From Sedimenticola_A sp040506425 (GTDB lineage: Bacteria; Pseudomonadota; Gammaproteobacteria; Chromatiales; Chromatiaceae): a DNA stretch of 64,000 nucleotides. Both the position numbers and the translations under genes were made by a program. Numbering within the stretch: the first letter of the stretch is position 1; each line of letters begins with the position of its first letter. The stretch lies in NCBI GenBank assembly GCA_965224515.1, contig OZ245051.1, positions 1,364,001-1,428,000 of the forward strand. The letters run 5' to 3'. The notes beneath the pieces are model-generated. The model ran no database searches and was not told the DNA's origin. It saw only the letters and a program-made list of their open reading frames with translations. Of the stretch, positions 17,970-27,700 are shown in pieces.

Positions 17970-20900
17970 ATGGAAAATCGTCATTCAGTACTTCGCCGGG
18001 GTCTTATGCCCAAGCGCCTTACCGTCGCTGTGTTTACCGCGCTCTATGTTGCAGGATCAGGGTTAAGCCACTCCAGCGAGCCCCATGGATTTGACTCGGC
18101 ACTCTCCCTGAGTTTCGGCGGTCTCTCTGCCGGACATGAGTGGGCCGGCATCAACCGTCAGGCCAATGAAGGGGCGGTGGTCATTCTCGGCGCCCCCAGC
18201 AGCAACGACGCCGAACCCGGCGTTGCCGAGTTGGGCGTTGAAGACAATCAACTTCAGATCCGTTTCCGCGAGTGGGACTACCTCGATGGCAAACATGCCC
18301 CCGAGCAGATGGGCTGGCTCATGGCCAAGCCCGGCACCTACAAGAGCGATGACGGTACTTTGGTGGAAGTCGGACGGGTCACCATCCCCAAACGTGAAGA
18401 GGCCAAGCGTGACTGGATACGCTTTGCCTTCAACAACAAATTCCCCAAGCGTCCTCATCTGTTCGTTACCCCGCAGAACAGCCAGGGTGATGCCGCCTTC
18501 GTGGTACGTGCCAAGAAGGTAAAGAGCGACGGCTTCAGTGTCGCCGCCTTCGAACAGGAGGCAAACGGCAAAGCCCATGCGCGTGAAGAGAGCGTCGCCT
18601 ACGTGGCCATCTACGCGCCCAGCAAAAAAGGCACGGTCGATCTCGGTTACGGCCCCGTTCCCTTCGAGATCAAAAAACAACGCGTGCGTATGAGCGCAGA
18701 GGCCTTCGGCCGCCGACTCAAGGTTGAAGAGGAGCAGTCAAAAGACGAAGAGACCAAACACACCCGTGTTACCGCCTCGGTCATGCTGATTGATGGTCAG
18801 CATCTGTTTGCCCAGGATGTCAGTGGCAAGGGTGGCAACACCTTTGCCTTCCGTTATGGCCTCGACACCCTGGCCATCTCTACCCTGAAGGTGGTGCAGA
18901 GCCGTACTGACAGTGTGGATCTGGCCTGGAGTCCCGCAGCGGGCAAGGGTGCTGATACTGTAGTGAGCTACCAGGTACTGCGTGATGACGTGCCTGTCAG
19001 CACCACCGCCCAGACCCACTTCACCGATGCCGGCCTGACCCCGGACAGCGCCTACCAATACAAGATCAACGGCCTGGATGCTGAAGGGGCGGTTATTGTC
19101 AGCAGTGCCCTGGTTAAGGCCACTACCGCCAAGGCGGAAGAGACGCCGGTGGATCTGGGTGCGCCCCAGTCCCTGCAGGCAGCAGCAGACGGCAGTGACA
19201 AGGTGAACCTGAGCTGGCAACCGCCGGCCAAGGGCCAGGCCGCCGGTTACAAGCTCTACCGCGATGGCAGACTGATTGCCACCACCGTGGAGCCGGCATA
19301 CCGCGACAGCGGTCTGGCTGCTGCCACGCTACACCGCTATTACGTCACCGCCATCGACGACAAGGGCAATAGCTCCGCGGCCAGTAACACCGCCAGTGCA
19401 ACCACTGCCGGCGCCGTGGATACCACGCCGCCCTCTCAACCCGCCAGCTTCAGGGTATCCAAGGCCGAAGCCACACAGATCTCCATGACCTGGGCTGCTT
19501 CAAGTGACGACATGGGTGTGGAGGGCTACGAGATCTGGCGTGACGGTGTCCGCCTGGCCCAGGTCACCACCCGTGCCTATCTTGATCGTCAGGTCGATCC
19601 GCTGACCCTCTATGTCTACAAGGTGCGCGCCTATGACAAGGCGGGCAACTTCTCCGGCTTCACAACCCTGAGCGTGGCCACCCCGCCACTGCCCGATAAC
19701 CAGGCACCGACAGTCCCCGCCAGCCTGAAGGCAGAAGCCGATACCCAGGCCAAGGTGGTACGCCTGAGCTGGAATGCCTCCACGGACAATGTCTTTGTTA
19801 CCGGCTATGAGGTGATGCGCGACGGCAAGCTGTTCACCGCCACCTCATCCAACGGTTACGTGGATCATGCGGTGGAGCTGGGCAAGTCCTACAACTACCA
19901 GGTGCGTGCCTTCGATGCTGCGGGCAACAAGTCAGCCAGCAGCAGTAGCGCAACCGCAGAGATGACAGTGGTGGTGCCACCCAAGAGTGGCGCAGAGCTG
20001 GCGCAGAACTGTGTCTCCTGTCATGGCAGCCAGGGTGTTAGCAATGATCCCGCGGTTCCCACCCTGGCGGGTATGGATAAAGGTTACTTTGAGAAAGTGA
20101 TGGCTAGCTATAAGAGTGGCAAACGCTTCGGTGAAAAGATGAAACCCATCGCCCCTGTCTACTCGGCAGATGAGATCAGCCGGATGGCGGCCTACTACAA
20201 CATCCTCAGCTTCAAGCCGGCCAAGCAGAGTGTCAACCTGGCTAAGGCCGGCCAGGGCGCCAAGCTGCACAAGGACAACTGCAACAGCTGTCACAGCAAT
20301 GACGGACAGGCGATGAACAACGGCACCCTGGCCGGACAGTGGAAGCCCTACATGCTCACAACACTGAACAACTTCGCCAGTGGCAAGAGCAGTGACGCGC
20401 CAGCCTTCATGATCAACAAGATTAAAGGCATGAGTGGGGCAGAGCGTGAAGCCCTGGCCGAGTTCTATGCCAGCCACGGTAGCGATACTCAAGCCCCGGC
20501 GATGCCGAATGATCTTGCGGTTGCCACCAAAACAGAAACCAGCGTCACCCTGACCTGGACCGATGCCGACGACAACGCCTCGATTAAACACTATGTGATT
20601 GAGCGTGAAGGTAAAGAGGTTGCCACGGCAGATCAGAACACCTTTACCGATACCGGGCTTAAGTCAAATACCACCTATAACTACGGTGTCTATGCAGTGG
20701 ATGCAGCGGGTAATCGTTCGCTTACAGCGGCCAGCCTGGCAGTGAAGACCAAGGGGCAACCGGTTGTTACCGACCCCAGTGTCACCCAGGGCAAGAGCCT
20801 GTGGAACGCCAACAGCTGTGCGGTTTGTCATGGTGATGTCAAAGCCTTTACCAAGGGTGGCACACCGGGTCTGCTGAAGAACTCCATTGTCACCAACAAG

Positions 20901-22874
20901 GGCGGCATGAGCCAGTTCGCCAGTCTGAGTGATCAGGATATCGCTGATCTGACCGCTTACATTAAGTCTGAAAAATCGAATGGAGGTGGCAATAGTGGTG
21001 GTGGATCAGCGGGTGGCACTGTCTCTACATCATTGGAAGATGTGATCCTACTCAGCAACGAAGAGACCCTGCGCAAGGCGTTGATCCTGATGGCGGGCCG
21101 TCTGCCCACCGATGAGGAATATCAACAGGCAAAAACCGAACAGGGCTTACGCAAGGCGATTCGTGATGCCTTACAGGGTCAAGATTTCATGGCCTTTGTC
21201 CAAGAGACGGCCAAAATGCACTTCCATTCAAAGCATGTGGGCAATGTAAAACTCGTACATCACAGAGATTGGGGCAACGCGGTTCGGGAAGGCGCAGCAG
21301 GGCGTCTATGGAGGGAGCCGGTCGATCTGATGAAATATATTGTTATTAACGATCGACCTTATACCGAGATCCTCACTGCCGACTACACTGTGGGCAGCAA
21401 GTTTCAAATGGAAACCGTCTACCAGGCCGAGATGATCCACCCTTCTCAGCAGCTTGGTGATTACATTGTTAAAGATGGTGGTAGGAAAGTCTACTACAAC
21501 TATTTTGCTGGGCGCGTACCCGTTACCAAGAGGGATTCGGCTGCAGCCAGGGCGAAGCCTTACCCACACGCCGGTGTCTTGACCACGCCGTCCTGGCTGA
21601 ACGCCTTCCCGACGACCCGTTCAAATCGTAACCGGCATCGTGCCGCCATGGCGTTCCAGCAGTTCCTGGGTGTCGATATCGAGGGTCTGGCACAGCGAGT
21701 GGATGACAGCAACCTGGAGCAGTTCACCGCCGTTCTGCTGGAGGCTCCAGCCTGCATGGGCTGCCACACCACCATGGATCCGGTAGCCAGTGCCTTTATG
21801 AACTGGAAAGGTGGGCGTGGGTATGACTTCCTGAATAAGAATATGGACAAGAATTACACCCAGGGTACGGAATTTGGTGTCAATTACGAAGGCAAGCCCT
21901 GGTATGAAAAGGGTGACCGTTGGTATCGCGACCAGCTTGAGCCTGGGTTCGAAAAGAAAAAAATGCCGGGTGGTGTTCATGGCTTCAACAAGCCTGGTGC
22001 CGATGGAGAAGTGTTGTATGCCGAAAATCACAATGGCGGCAAAGATGCCTTGCAGTGGTTGGCGCGTGAAATGGTCAAGGATCCGCGTTTTCTCACCGGT
22101 TCTGCCAAGTTCTGGTACAAGGGGCTGTTTGGGCGTAACCATATAGCACCACCCGTAGCAGACGCCCTGAACTATGCCGAAAAGCTGAAGCAGTACAACA
22201 CCCAGGAGGCCATTTTCAAGCAGATTGGTGATCGCTTCCGCGATAATGGTTACAAGGTGCGTGACCTCTTGGTGGACCTGGTAATGAGTGACCTGTTCCG
22301 CGCCAAGCTGTCGGATGGGGCGCTCAGTGAACAGCGTTACCTGGAACTGGAAGAGTGGGGTATGGGACGCATGCTTACCGCTCAACAGTTGCAGCGCAAG
22401 GTGAATGCAACCGTGAGTCGCAAGCTCTTTTATTCCACCGGCAGTGCTGATGGCCACATGTATGGTGGATCCATTTCTGCAGGCACCAACCAGGACATGA
22501 CCACAATCATGTACAACCTGCTGGAAAGCAAGGTGTTGGGGATGATGTGTAGCGGTAACAACAATCTGGTTGACGCACTTTCCATTGGTGGTGATGCCAA
22601 TCCTGAAACGGCTGCAGGAGAAGCACTCATCAAACAGCGAATAGCCGAGTTGCACTGGCAGTTGCTGGGTGAGCGCCTGGCGGTGGATTCAGAAGAGGTC
22701 GAACGTACCTATCGCTTGTATGAATCCATTCATGCCACGGGTACCAGTGAACCTATTAGTGCATGCGATAACTGGGACAAGAACGCTGAGAATCGGAGTC
22801 ACAACCCCGAGCGTCGCGCCTGGGCACTTGTCATCGCCTATCTGATGACCGACATCAAATACGTTACCGAGTAA
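17970..22874 (+). CDS. FN3-tetraheme cytochrome protein, copy C
   Basis: 1,634 residues with the same order as copy B: signal peptide, head, four FN3, heme sites C681 and C771, FN3, heme C950, Gly-rich linker (~1005-1020), and C-terminal DUF1588/DUF1592-like region with heme site C1262 (CMGCH). Its first ~390 residues are almost copy B. Residues ~393-987 are encoded by DNA identical to copy A. Its C-terminal region differs clearly from both A and B, with different sequence between the linker and the NRHR motif and a longer C-terminal end. It is therefore a mosaic. It is followed 11 bp later by its DUF1501 partner, preceded by GGGGAG. Confidence 0.8.
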   Translation: MENRHSVLRRGLMPKRLTVAVFTALYVAGSGLSHSSEPHGFDSALSLSFGGLSAGHEWAGINRQANEGAVVILGAPSSNDAEPGVAELGVEDNQLQIRFREWDYLDGKHAPEQMGWLMAKPGTYKSDDGTLVEVGRVTIPKREEAKRDWIRFAFNNKFPKRPHLFVTPQNSQGDAAFVVRAKKVKSDGFSVAAFEQEANGKAHAREESVAYVAIYAPSKKGTVDLGYGPVPFEIKKQRVRMSAEAFGRRLKVEEEQSKDEETKHTRVTASVMLIDGQHLFAQDVSGKGGNTFAFRYGLDTLAISTLKVVQSRTDSVDLAWSPAAGKGADTVVSYQVLRDDVPVSTTAQTHFTDAGLTPDSAYQYKINGLDAEGAVIVSSALVKATTAKAEETPVDLGAPQSLQAAADGSDKVNLSWQPPAKGQAAGYKLYRDGRLIATTVEPAYRDSGLAAATLHRYYVTAIDDKGNSSAASNTASATTAGAVDTTPPSQPASFRVSKAEATQISMTWAASSDDMGVEGYEIWRDGVRLAQVTTRAYLDRQVDPLTLYVYKVRAYDKAGNFSGFTTLSVATPPLPDNQAPTVPASLKAEADTQAKVVRLSWNASTDNVFVTGYEVMRDGKLFTATSSNGYVDHAVELGKSYNYQVRAFDAAGNKSASSSSATAEMTVVVPPKSGAELAQNCVSCHGSQGVSNDPAVPTLAGMDKGYFEKVMASYKSGKRFGEKMKPIAPVYSADEISRMAAYYNILSFKPAKQSVNLAKAGQGAKLHKDNCNSCHSNDGQAMNNGTLAGQWKPYMLTTLNNFASGKSSDAPAFMINKIKGMSGAEREALAEFYASHGSDTQAPAMPNDLAVATKTETSVTLTWTDADDNASIKHYVIEREGKEVATADQNTFTDTGLKSNTTYNYGVYAVDAAGNRSLTAASLAVKTKGQPVVTDPSVTQGKSLWNANSCAVCHGDVKAFTKGGTPGLLKNSIVTNKGGMSQFASLSDQDIADLTAYIKSEKSNGGGNSGGGSAGGTVSTSLEDVILLSNEETLRKALILMAGRLPTDEEYQQAKTEQGLRKAIRDALQGQDFMAFVQETAKMHFHSKHVGNVKLVHHRDWGNAVREGAAGRLWREPVDLMKYIVINDRPYTEILTADYTVGSKFQMETVYQAEMIHPSQQLGDYIVKDGGRKVYYNYFAGRVPVTKRDSAAARAKPYPHAGVLTTPSWLNAFPTTRSNRNRHRAAMAFQQFLGVDIEGLAQRVDDSNLEQFTAVLLEAPACMGCHTTMDPVASAFMNWKGGRGYDFLNKNMDKNYTQGTEFGVNYEGKPWYEKGDRWYRDQLEPGFEKKKMPGGVHGFNKPGADGEVLYAENHNGGKDALQWLAREMVKDPRFLTGSAKFWYKGLFGRNHIAPPVADALNYAEKLKQYNTQEAIFKQIGDRFRDNGYKVRDLLVDLVMSDLFRAKLSDGALSEQRYLELEEWGMGRMLTAQQLQRKVNATVSRKLFYSTGSADGHMYGGSISAGTNQDMTTIMYNLLESKVLGMMCSGNNNLVDALSIGGDANPETAAGEALIKQRIAELHWQLLGERLAVDSEEVERTYRLYESIHATGTSEPISACDNWDKNAENRSHNPERRAWALVIAYLMTDIKYVTE
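19146..20929 (+). repeat. 1,784-bp block identical to bases 1-1784
   Basis: Base 1 of the window corresponds to 19146, and I found no difference until base 1785 (C) against 20930 (T). The block covers three FN3 domains, the diheme region, the next FN3 and the third heme domain, and may extend to the left beyond the window. Past it, the two genes diverge at the Gly-rich linker. Confidence 0.88.
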
Positions 22875-22885
22875 GGGGAGCAATC

Positions 22886-24115
22886 ATGAAACGCAGAGAT
22901 TTTTTAAGGACACTTGGTGGTGCTGGATTGATGGCCGGTCTCCCTGGCCTGGGGCTGAAGCAGGCGATGGCTGAAGATATAGGTGCCTATACTGAAGGCC
23001 CCCTGTTGTTCGTCATCAAAGCGGGCGGAGGTATGCAGCAGACCGCCTTTTGTGACCCCAAGGAGGGTGCATACTGGGGGCAGGGTGCGAACGCTAGAAA
23101 AGCGGGCAAGGTGGGCGATTTTTATTACGCTCCTGTTGCCGATAATGCCGCGTTTTTCGAGAAGTATCACCGCGACATGTTGGTGATAAACGGCATGATC
23201 CTGGGCACCAATGCCCATGGCGCTGGCTCTTATGTCCAGCAGAGTGGTTACACCAGCTCAGGTGCTCCTTTTCTTAGCGCCTTGTTTGCCAAAATCAACG
23301 GGGCGGGGTTGCCTATGCCCTGGCTGACGCCTCCGGGCAGTGGGCGCCTTGCGAACGGGGGGCTTGTGCCCGCTACCATTACGCCGACGGGGGCAGATTT
23401 GAAGGGACTGGCCAGTGCCGGTGCTGCCCACGTGCCGGAAAGTCACATTTCGATCCTGCGCCGTTTTCAGACAGAACGGGGGGAGTCTTTGATTGACGGT
23501 CATGCCCTGCCTTTTGCAGCCAATAAGATCGGGCATCTGAACGATGCACGCAATAACAGTAAGCTGCTTCAACACCTGGCTGGTTTTATGCCAGAGAAGT
23601 TTAGTGACCCTATACATCTACAACTGGTGGCCATGCAGGCGGGTGTTACAGTGGCGGGTTACAGCCGCCTTGGTGGCTTTGACACCCATGGGATGACACC
23701 CAATAGCGGTTATGGGCTATTTAGTGGCCTTACTCGACACGTCGATTATGTGTGGAGGAGGGCAGAAGAGTTAGGTATAGCCGACCGACTTCTCGTACAC
23801 ATTACATCCGACGTAGGGCGGGAAATAGAGGGAAGAAAGCACTACACCGTGGCCAGTACCGTACTGATGGCCAAAAACAAATCATGGACCGGACGTGTGG
23901 TGGGCACCAGTGGTGAGAATTTCAAACCCACTCGTATGAATCCGGTTACCCTGCAGCCTGAAGCCAATGGTGTGGTGATAACGCCTGCCCACGTGCAACG
24001 TACCATGCGGCGTCTTCTGGGTATTGATGGGCATGAGTTGTGCCGGAAGTATGAATTTAAAGACCCAGAGATTGATCTGCTGAACCCGAAATATTCGAGT
24101 CCTCAGTACGTGTAA
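22886..24115 (+). CDS. DUF1501 family Tat-exported protein, pair C
   Basis: 409 residues, the shortest and most divergent of the three DUF1501 proteins. The twin-arginine signal RRDFLR is followed by a hydrophobic stretch ending KQAMA. Motifs kept: GGFDTHGM and SDVGREIEGRKHYT, where pairs A and B have GGTGH, plus the common C-terminus. Divergence from A and B follows that of the C-terminal region of cytochrome copy C. This parallel change suggests each DUF1501 protein is matched to its own cytochrome partner. Confidence 0.8.
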   Translation: MKRRDFLRTLGGAGLMAGLPGLGLKQAMAEDIGAYTEGPLLFVIKAGGGMQQTAFCDPKEGAYWGQGANARKAGKVGDFYYAPVADNAAFFEKYHRDMLVINGMILGTNAHGAGSYVQQSGYTSSGAPFLSALFAKINGAGLPMPWLTPPGSGRLANGGLVPATITPTGADLKGLASAGAAHVPESHISILRRFQTERGESLIDGHALPFAANKIGHLNDARNNSKLLQHLAGFMPEKFSDPIHLQLVAMQAGVTVAGYSRLGGFDTHGMTPNSGYGLFSGLTRHVDYVWRRAEELGIADRLLVHITSDVGREIEGRKHYTVASTVLMAKNKSWTGRVVGTSGENFKPTRMNPVTLQPEANGVVITPAHVQRTMRRLLGIDGHELCRKYEFKDPEIDLLNPKYSSPQYV

Positions 24116-24142
24116 TAGTAAATGATGGTCTAGATAACTAAT

Positions 24143-24307
24143 GGCTCTGTCCTGGTTAAGTGTGGGTTTTGCAATAAGCATGTGATTTTACGTAGGTCGG
24201 CCTTCAGGCCGACATGTCGGGCTCTTGTGCCCGGAGGGTAGAAGCACAACCTCCAAGGACTAGATAGGCTATGAGGGTTATTTTCAACACTTAACAAGGA
24301 TAGAGCC
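24143..24307. mobile_element. MITE with 21-bp terminal inverted repeats, copy 1
   Basis: Terminal inverted repeats at 24143-24163 and 24287-24307 match at 19/21 positions. Flanking octamers TAACTAAT (24135-24142) and TGACTAAT (24308-24315) match 7/8, as expected of an old 8-bp target duplication. The element carries a REP-like hairpin inside. The second, better-preserved copy is at 53267-53414. No transposase is encoded. Confidence 0.8.
24192..24236. repeat. REP-like hairpin inside MITE copy 1
   Basis: GTAGGTCGGCC-TTCA-GGCCGAC followed by a decayed second unit. Same position inside the element as in the copy at 53267. Confidence 0.7.
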
Positions 24308-24330
24308 TGACTAATAACCGTTACTCCTAT

Positions 24331-24384
24331 GACACAGAATCTGTGAAGGAAGCCTGGATTAGATTCCTTTGCGGGTTCTGTGTC
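24331..24384 (+). terminator. Imperfect hairpin, possible terminator of pair C
   Basis: GACACAGAA pairs with TTCTGTGTC, with an inner AAGGAA/TTCCTT stem, and a T-rich tract follows. The MITE at 24143-24307 lies between it and the DUF1501 stop codon and may have been inserted there. Confidence 0.5.
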
Positions 24385-24592
24385 TCTTGTTTTCTTTCGT
24401 TTATCATCATAATAATTATCCTGGTCTACGCTGTGATGCCAATCATATCCATTACGCCCATTTATACCCTGGGTGAGCCTTTTCACATATGACCTTCTCT
24501 CCTGACTCAGGCTTGATGTTTTGGGGTAAGGAATAATGTGATTCCCCGTGCTGAAGATCATTATTAATCACGGTATTGGCTATCAAACTTGA

Positions 24593-24608
24593 TGTGATTA
24601 GAATCACA
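24593..24608 (+). promoter_or_regulatory. CRP-type site upstream of M60 peptidase gene
   Basis: TGTGATTAGAATCACA is a perfect CRP-consensus palindrome, with its centre 187 bp before the ATG at 24788. Confidence 0.75.
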
Positions 24609-24661
24609 AACAGGTGCAACAATTCGTTATCAACGTGACCTGCCTCGCATCCTTTCCTAGT

Positions 24662-24680
24662 ACCTAACATGGTGTTAGGT
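24662..24680 (+). promoter_or_regulatory. Conserved leader hairpin
   Basis: ACCTAAC/GTTAGGT stem, 126 bp before the start, in a leader that is otherwise only partly conserved with the other three. Confidence 0.5.
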
Positions 24681-24787
24681 GAATCCCTTTTGATAAAAGC
24701 TAACCATTGACGGTAATCCGATGAGCTATCAAGTGCTGCTGTGCAGCCGTGGTTCATTTTTAAGCACTCACGTACCAGGGTTGAGTT

Positions 24788-27700
24788 ATGGAAAATCGTC
24801 ATTCAATACTTCGTCGGGGTCGTATGCACAAGCGCCTAACCACCGCTGTATTCACAGCGCTCTATGTTGCTGGATCAGGGCTCTCCTACTCCAGTGAATC
24901 AGCGCTTCCCTTGGGTTTCGGCGGTCTCTCTGCCGGACATGAGTGGGTCTCCACCCAGCAGCGTACAGCAGAGGATACAGCGGTCATCCTTGGTACCCCC
25001 AGTAATAACGATGCCGAGCCCGGAGTGACTGAGATTGGCGTAAAGGATGAACAACTGCAGATCCGCTTCCGTGAGTGGGGCTACCTCGACGGTAAACACA
25101 GCGAAGAACAAATCGGCTGGCTGATAGCCAAGCCCGGTACCTATAAGAGCGATGACGGTACCATTGTAGAAGTCGGACGGGTCACCATCCCCAAGCATGA
25201 AGGGGTCAAACGCGACTGGATACGCTTTGCCTTCAAAAACAACTTTCCCAAACGCCCCCATCTGTTTGTCACCCCCCAGCAGAGCCAGGGTGACGCCGCC
25301 TTCGTGGTACGTGCCAAGAAGTTAAAGAGCGACGGCTTTAGTGTCGCTGCATTTGAGCAGGAGGCAAACGGCAAAGCCCATGCCCGTGAAGAGAGCGTCG
25401 CCTACCTGGCCATATACGCGCCCATCAAAAAAGGCACGGTCGATCTCGGTTACGGTCCCGTTCCCTTCGAGATCAAAAAGCAACGCGTGCGCATGAGCGC
25501 AGAGGCCTTCGGTCGACAACTCAAGGTTGAAGAAGAGCAGTCAAAAGACGAAGAGACCAAACACACCCGTGTTACCGCCTCGGTGATGTTGATTGATGGT
25601 CAGCATCTTTTTGCCCAGGATGTCAGCGGCAGGGGCGGCAACACCTTTGCCTTCCGTTACACCATGGATCAACTATCTATCAGCACACTGAAGGTGGTAG
25701 AGAGCCGTACCGACAGTATTGATCTGGCCTGGAATCCCGCCGCAGGTAAAGAGGCCGAGAAGGTAGTGAGCTACCAGGTACTGCGTGATGATGTACCCGT
25801 TACCACCACCGCAGACATGCACTATACCGATGCCGGTCTGGCTTCGGATACAACGTATCAATATAAAGTTAACGGCCTGAATGCTGAAGGGCGGGTCATT
25901 GTTAGCAGTGCCGTCGTTAAGGCCAGCACCGGTAAAGAGGAAGAGAAACCGGTAGAGCTGAGCGCTCCCCGCGGACTGGAGGGCGCTGCAGAGGGAAGTG
26001 GCTGGATTGAGTTGAGCTGGCAGGCACCCGAAAAGGGAGCCGCAATCGCCTATAAGGTCTACCGTGACGGTACATTGGTCGCTACCACTGCAGAGTCACG
26101 TCATAGCGACAAAGGCCTGGGTGCCAGCACCACCTACCGCTACCATGTAGTGGCTATCGATGACAAAGGTAACATGTCTGCAGTCAGTAACACCGCCAGC
26201 GTCACCACCATAGACAGTGTGGATAGCACGCCACCCACCGTCCCTTTATTGCTGAGTACTGCAGCTGCCACTGACAGTGTCAGTCTGAGCTGGCAAGCCT
26301 CCACCGATAACGCAGGAGTTACCGGATACGAAGTGAGAAGAAACGGTGCTGTTGTTGCCAGGGTTGAGGGCCAGAGCTATCAGGATGACGGACTTGAGTC
26401 CGCAACGGTTTACAGCTACCAGGTGCGTGCTTACGATGCGGCGGGTAATTATTCTGGTGCCGCCACTGCAACAGCTGTCACCGAAGTGGCGCCTGACACT
26501 GAGGCGCCAAGCCAGCCAGCACAGCTCAAAGCCACAGCAACAACTGACGCCGTTCAGCTGGGCTGGAAAGCATCCAGTGACAATAAAGGTGTCTCTGGTT
26601 ATGAGGTGAGTCGAAATGGCACTGTCATCGCCACGGTGCAGAACACGAGCTACAAGGATACGGGTCTCAAGGCGTCAACCGGATACAGCTACCAGGTTCT
26701 CGCGGTAGATGCTGCGGGTAATAAGTCATCCGCTGCTTCCGTTAATGCTAAAACTGCTGAGGCACCGGATACCCAGGCGCCAAGCCAGCCAACACAGCTC
26801 AAAGCTACGGCAACAACTAGCACTGTACAGCTGAACTGGAAGGCCTCCAGTGACAACAAAGGTGTGTCGGGTTATGAAGTCATCAAAAATGATGCTGTCA
26901 TCGCCAAGGTCCAGGGTAATGGTTACAAGGATGCAGGGCTGAAAGCATCAACCGGATACAGCTACCAGGTGCGCGCCTATGATGCCGCCGGCAATCGTTC
27001 ATCTGCTGCAACAGTCAGTGTGACCACCTCCGAAGCACCGGACACCCAGGCGCCTTCAGTACCGGCCAACATGACGGCACAGGCCAACAACACACTGGGC
27101 GTTATCAACATCAGTTGGGCTGCAGCTATTGATAACAAGGGTGTGGTGGCTTACGAGGTGAGGCGTGATGGGCAGGTGCTGGCATCTACTGCAGATACCA
27201 CCTACCGCGACGATACAGTGCAACGGGATCGAGCTTACCGTTATAGTGTGGTGGCGCTCGATGCCGCAGAAAACCGCTCGTCCGCCAGCACAGAGGCAAG
27301 CGCCAAGCTGGCAAAGGTGGATAGCGGTCCGGTGAATCCTGATCTTGAACAGGCCCTGGCAACCGGTAATGTGGCCTATACCGCCTCCAATGAACAACTC
27401 ATAGAGCCGGCCCTGGCGGAGATAACCCGTATTCGCCAGCAGGGCGAGGCTGAATCCAATAATCAGCTCTATAAGCCGGAGAACCTGGACAAGCTACAAG
27501 CCCTGCTGATCGGTATTCGAGATAACAACTTCAAACTCGATTGGACGACCGAACGCTATGGCAAGTACAACAAGTACTTTGTTGAGCACCTGAAGTCTAT
27601 TTCCGAGGTGGCGCTGGAGCAGCTTGGTAAGCTGGATCGAGGTAGCTCTAGCATCTTCCCCAGTGAATCAAATCGCCTGGAAAAGCTGCTGATCCTGTTG

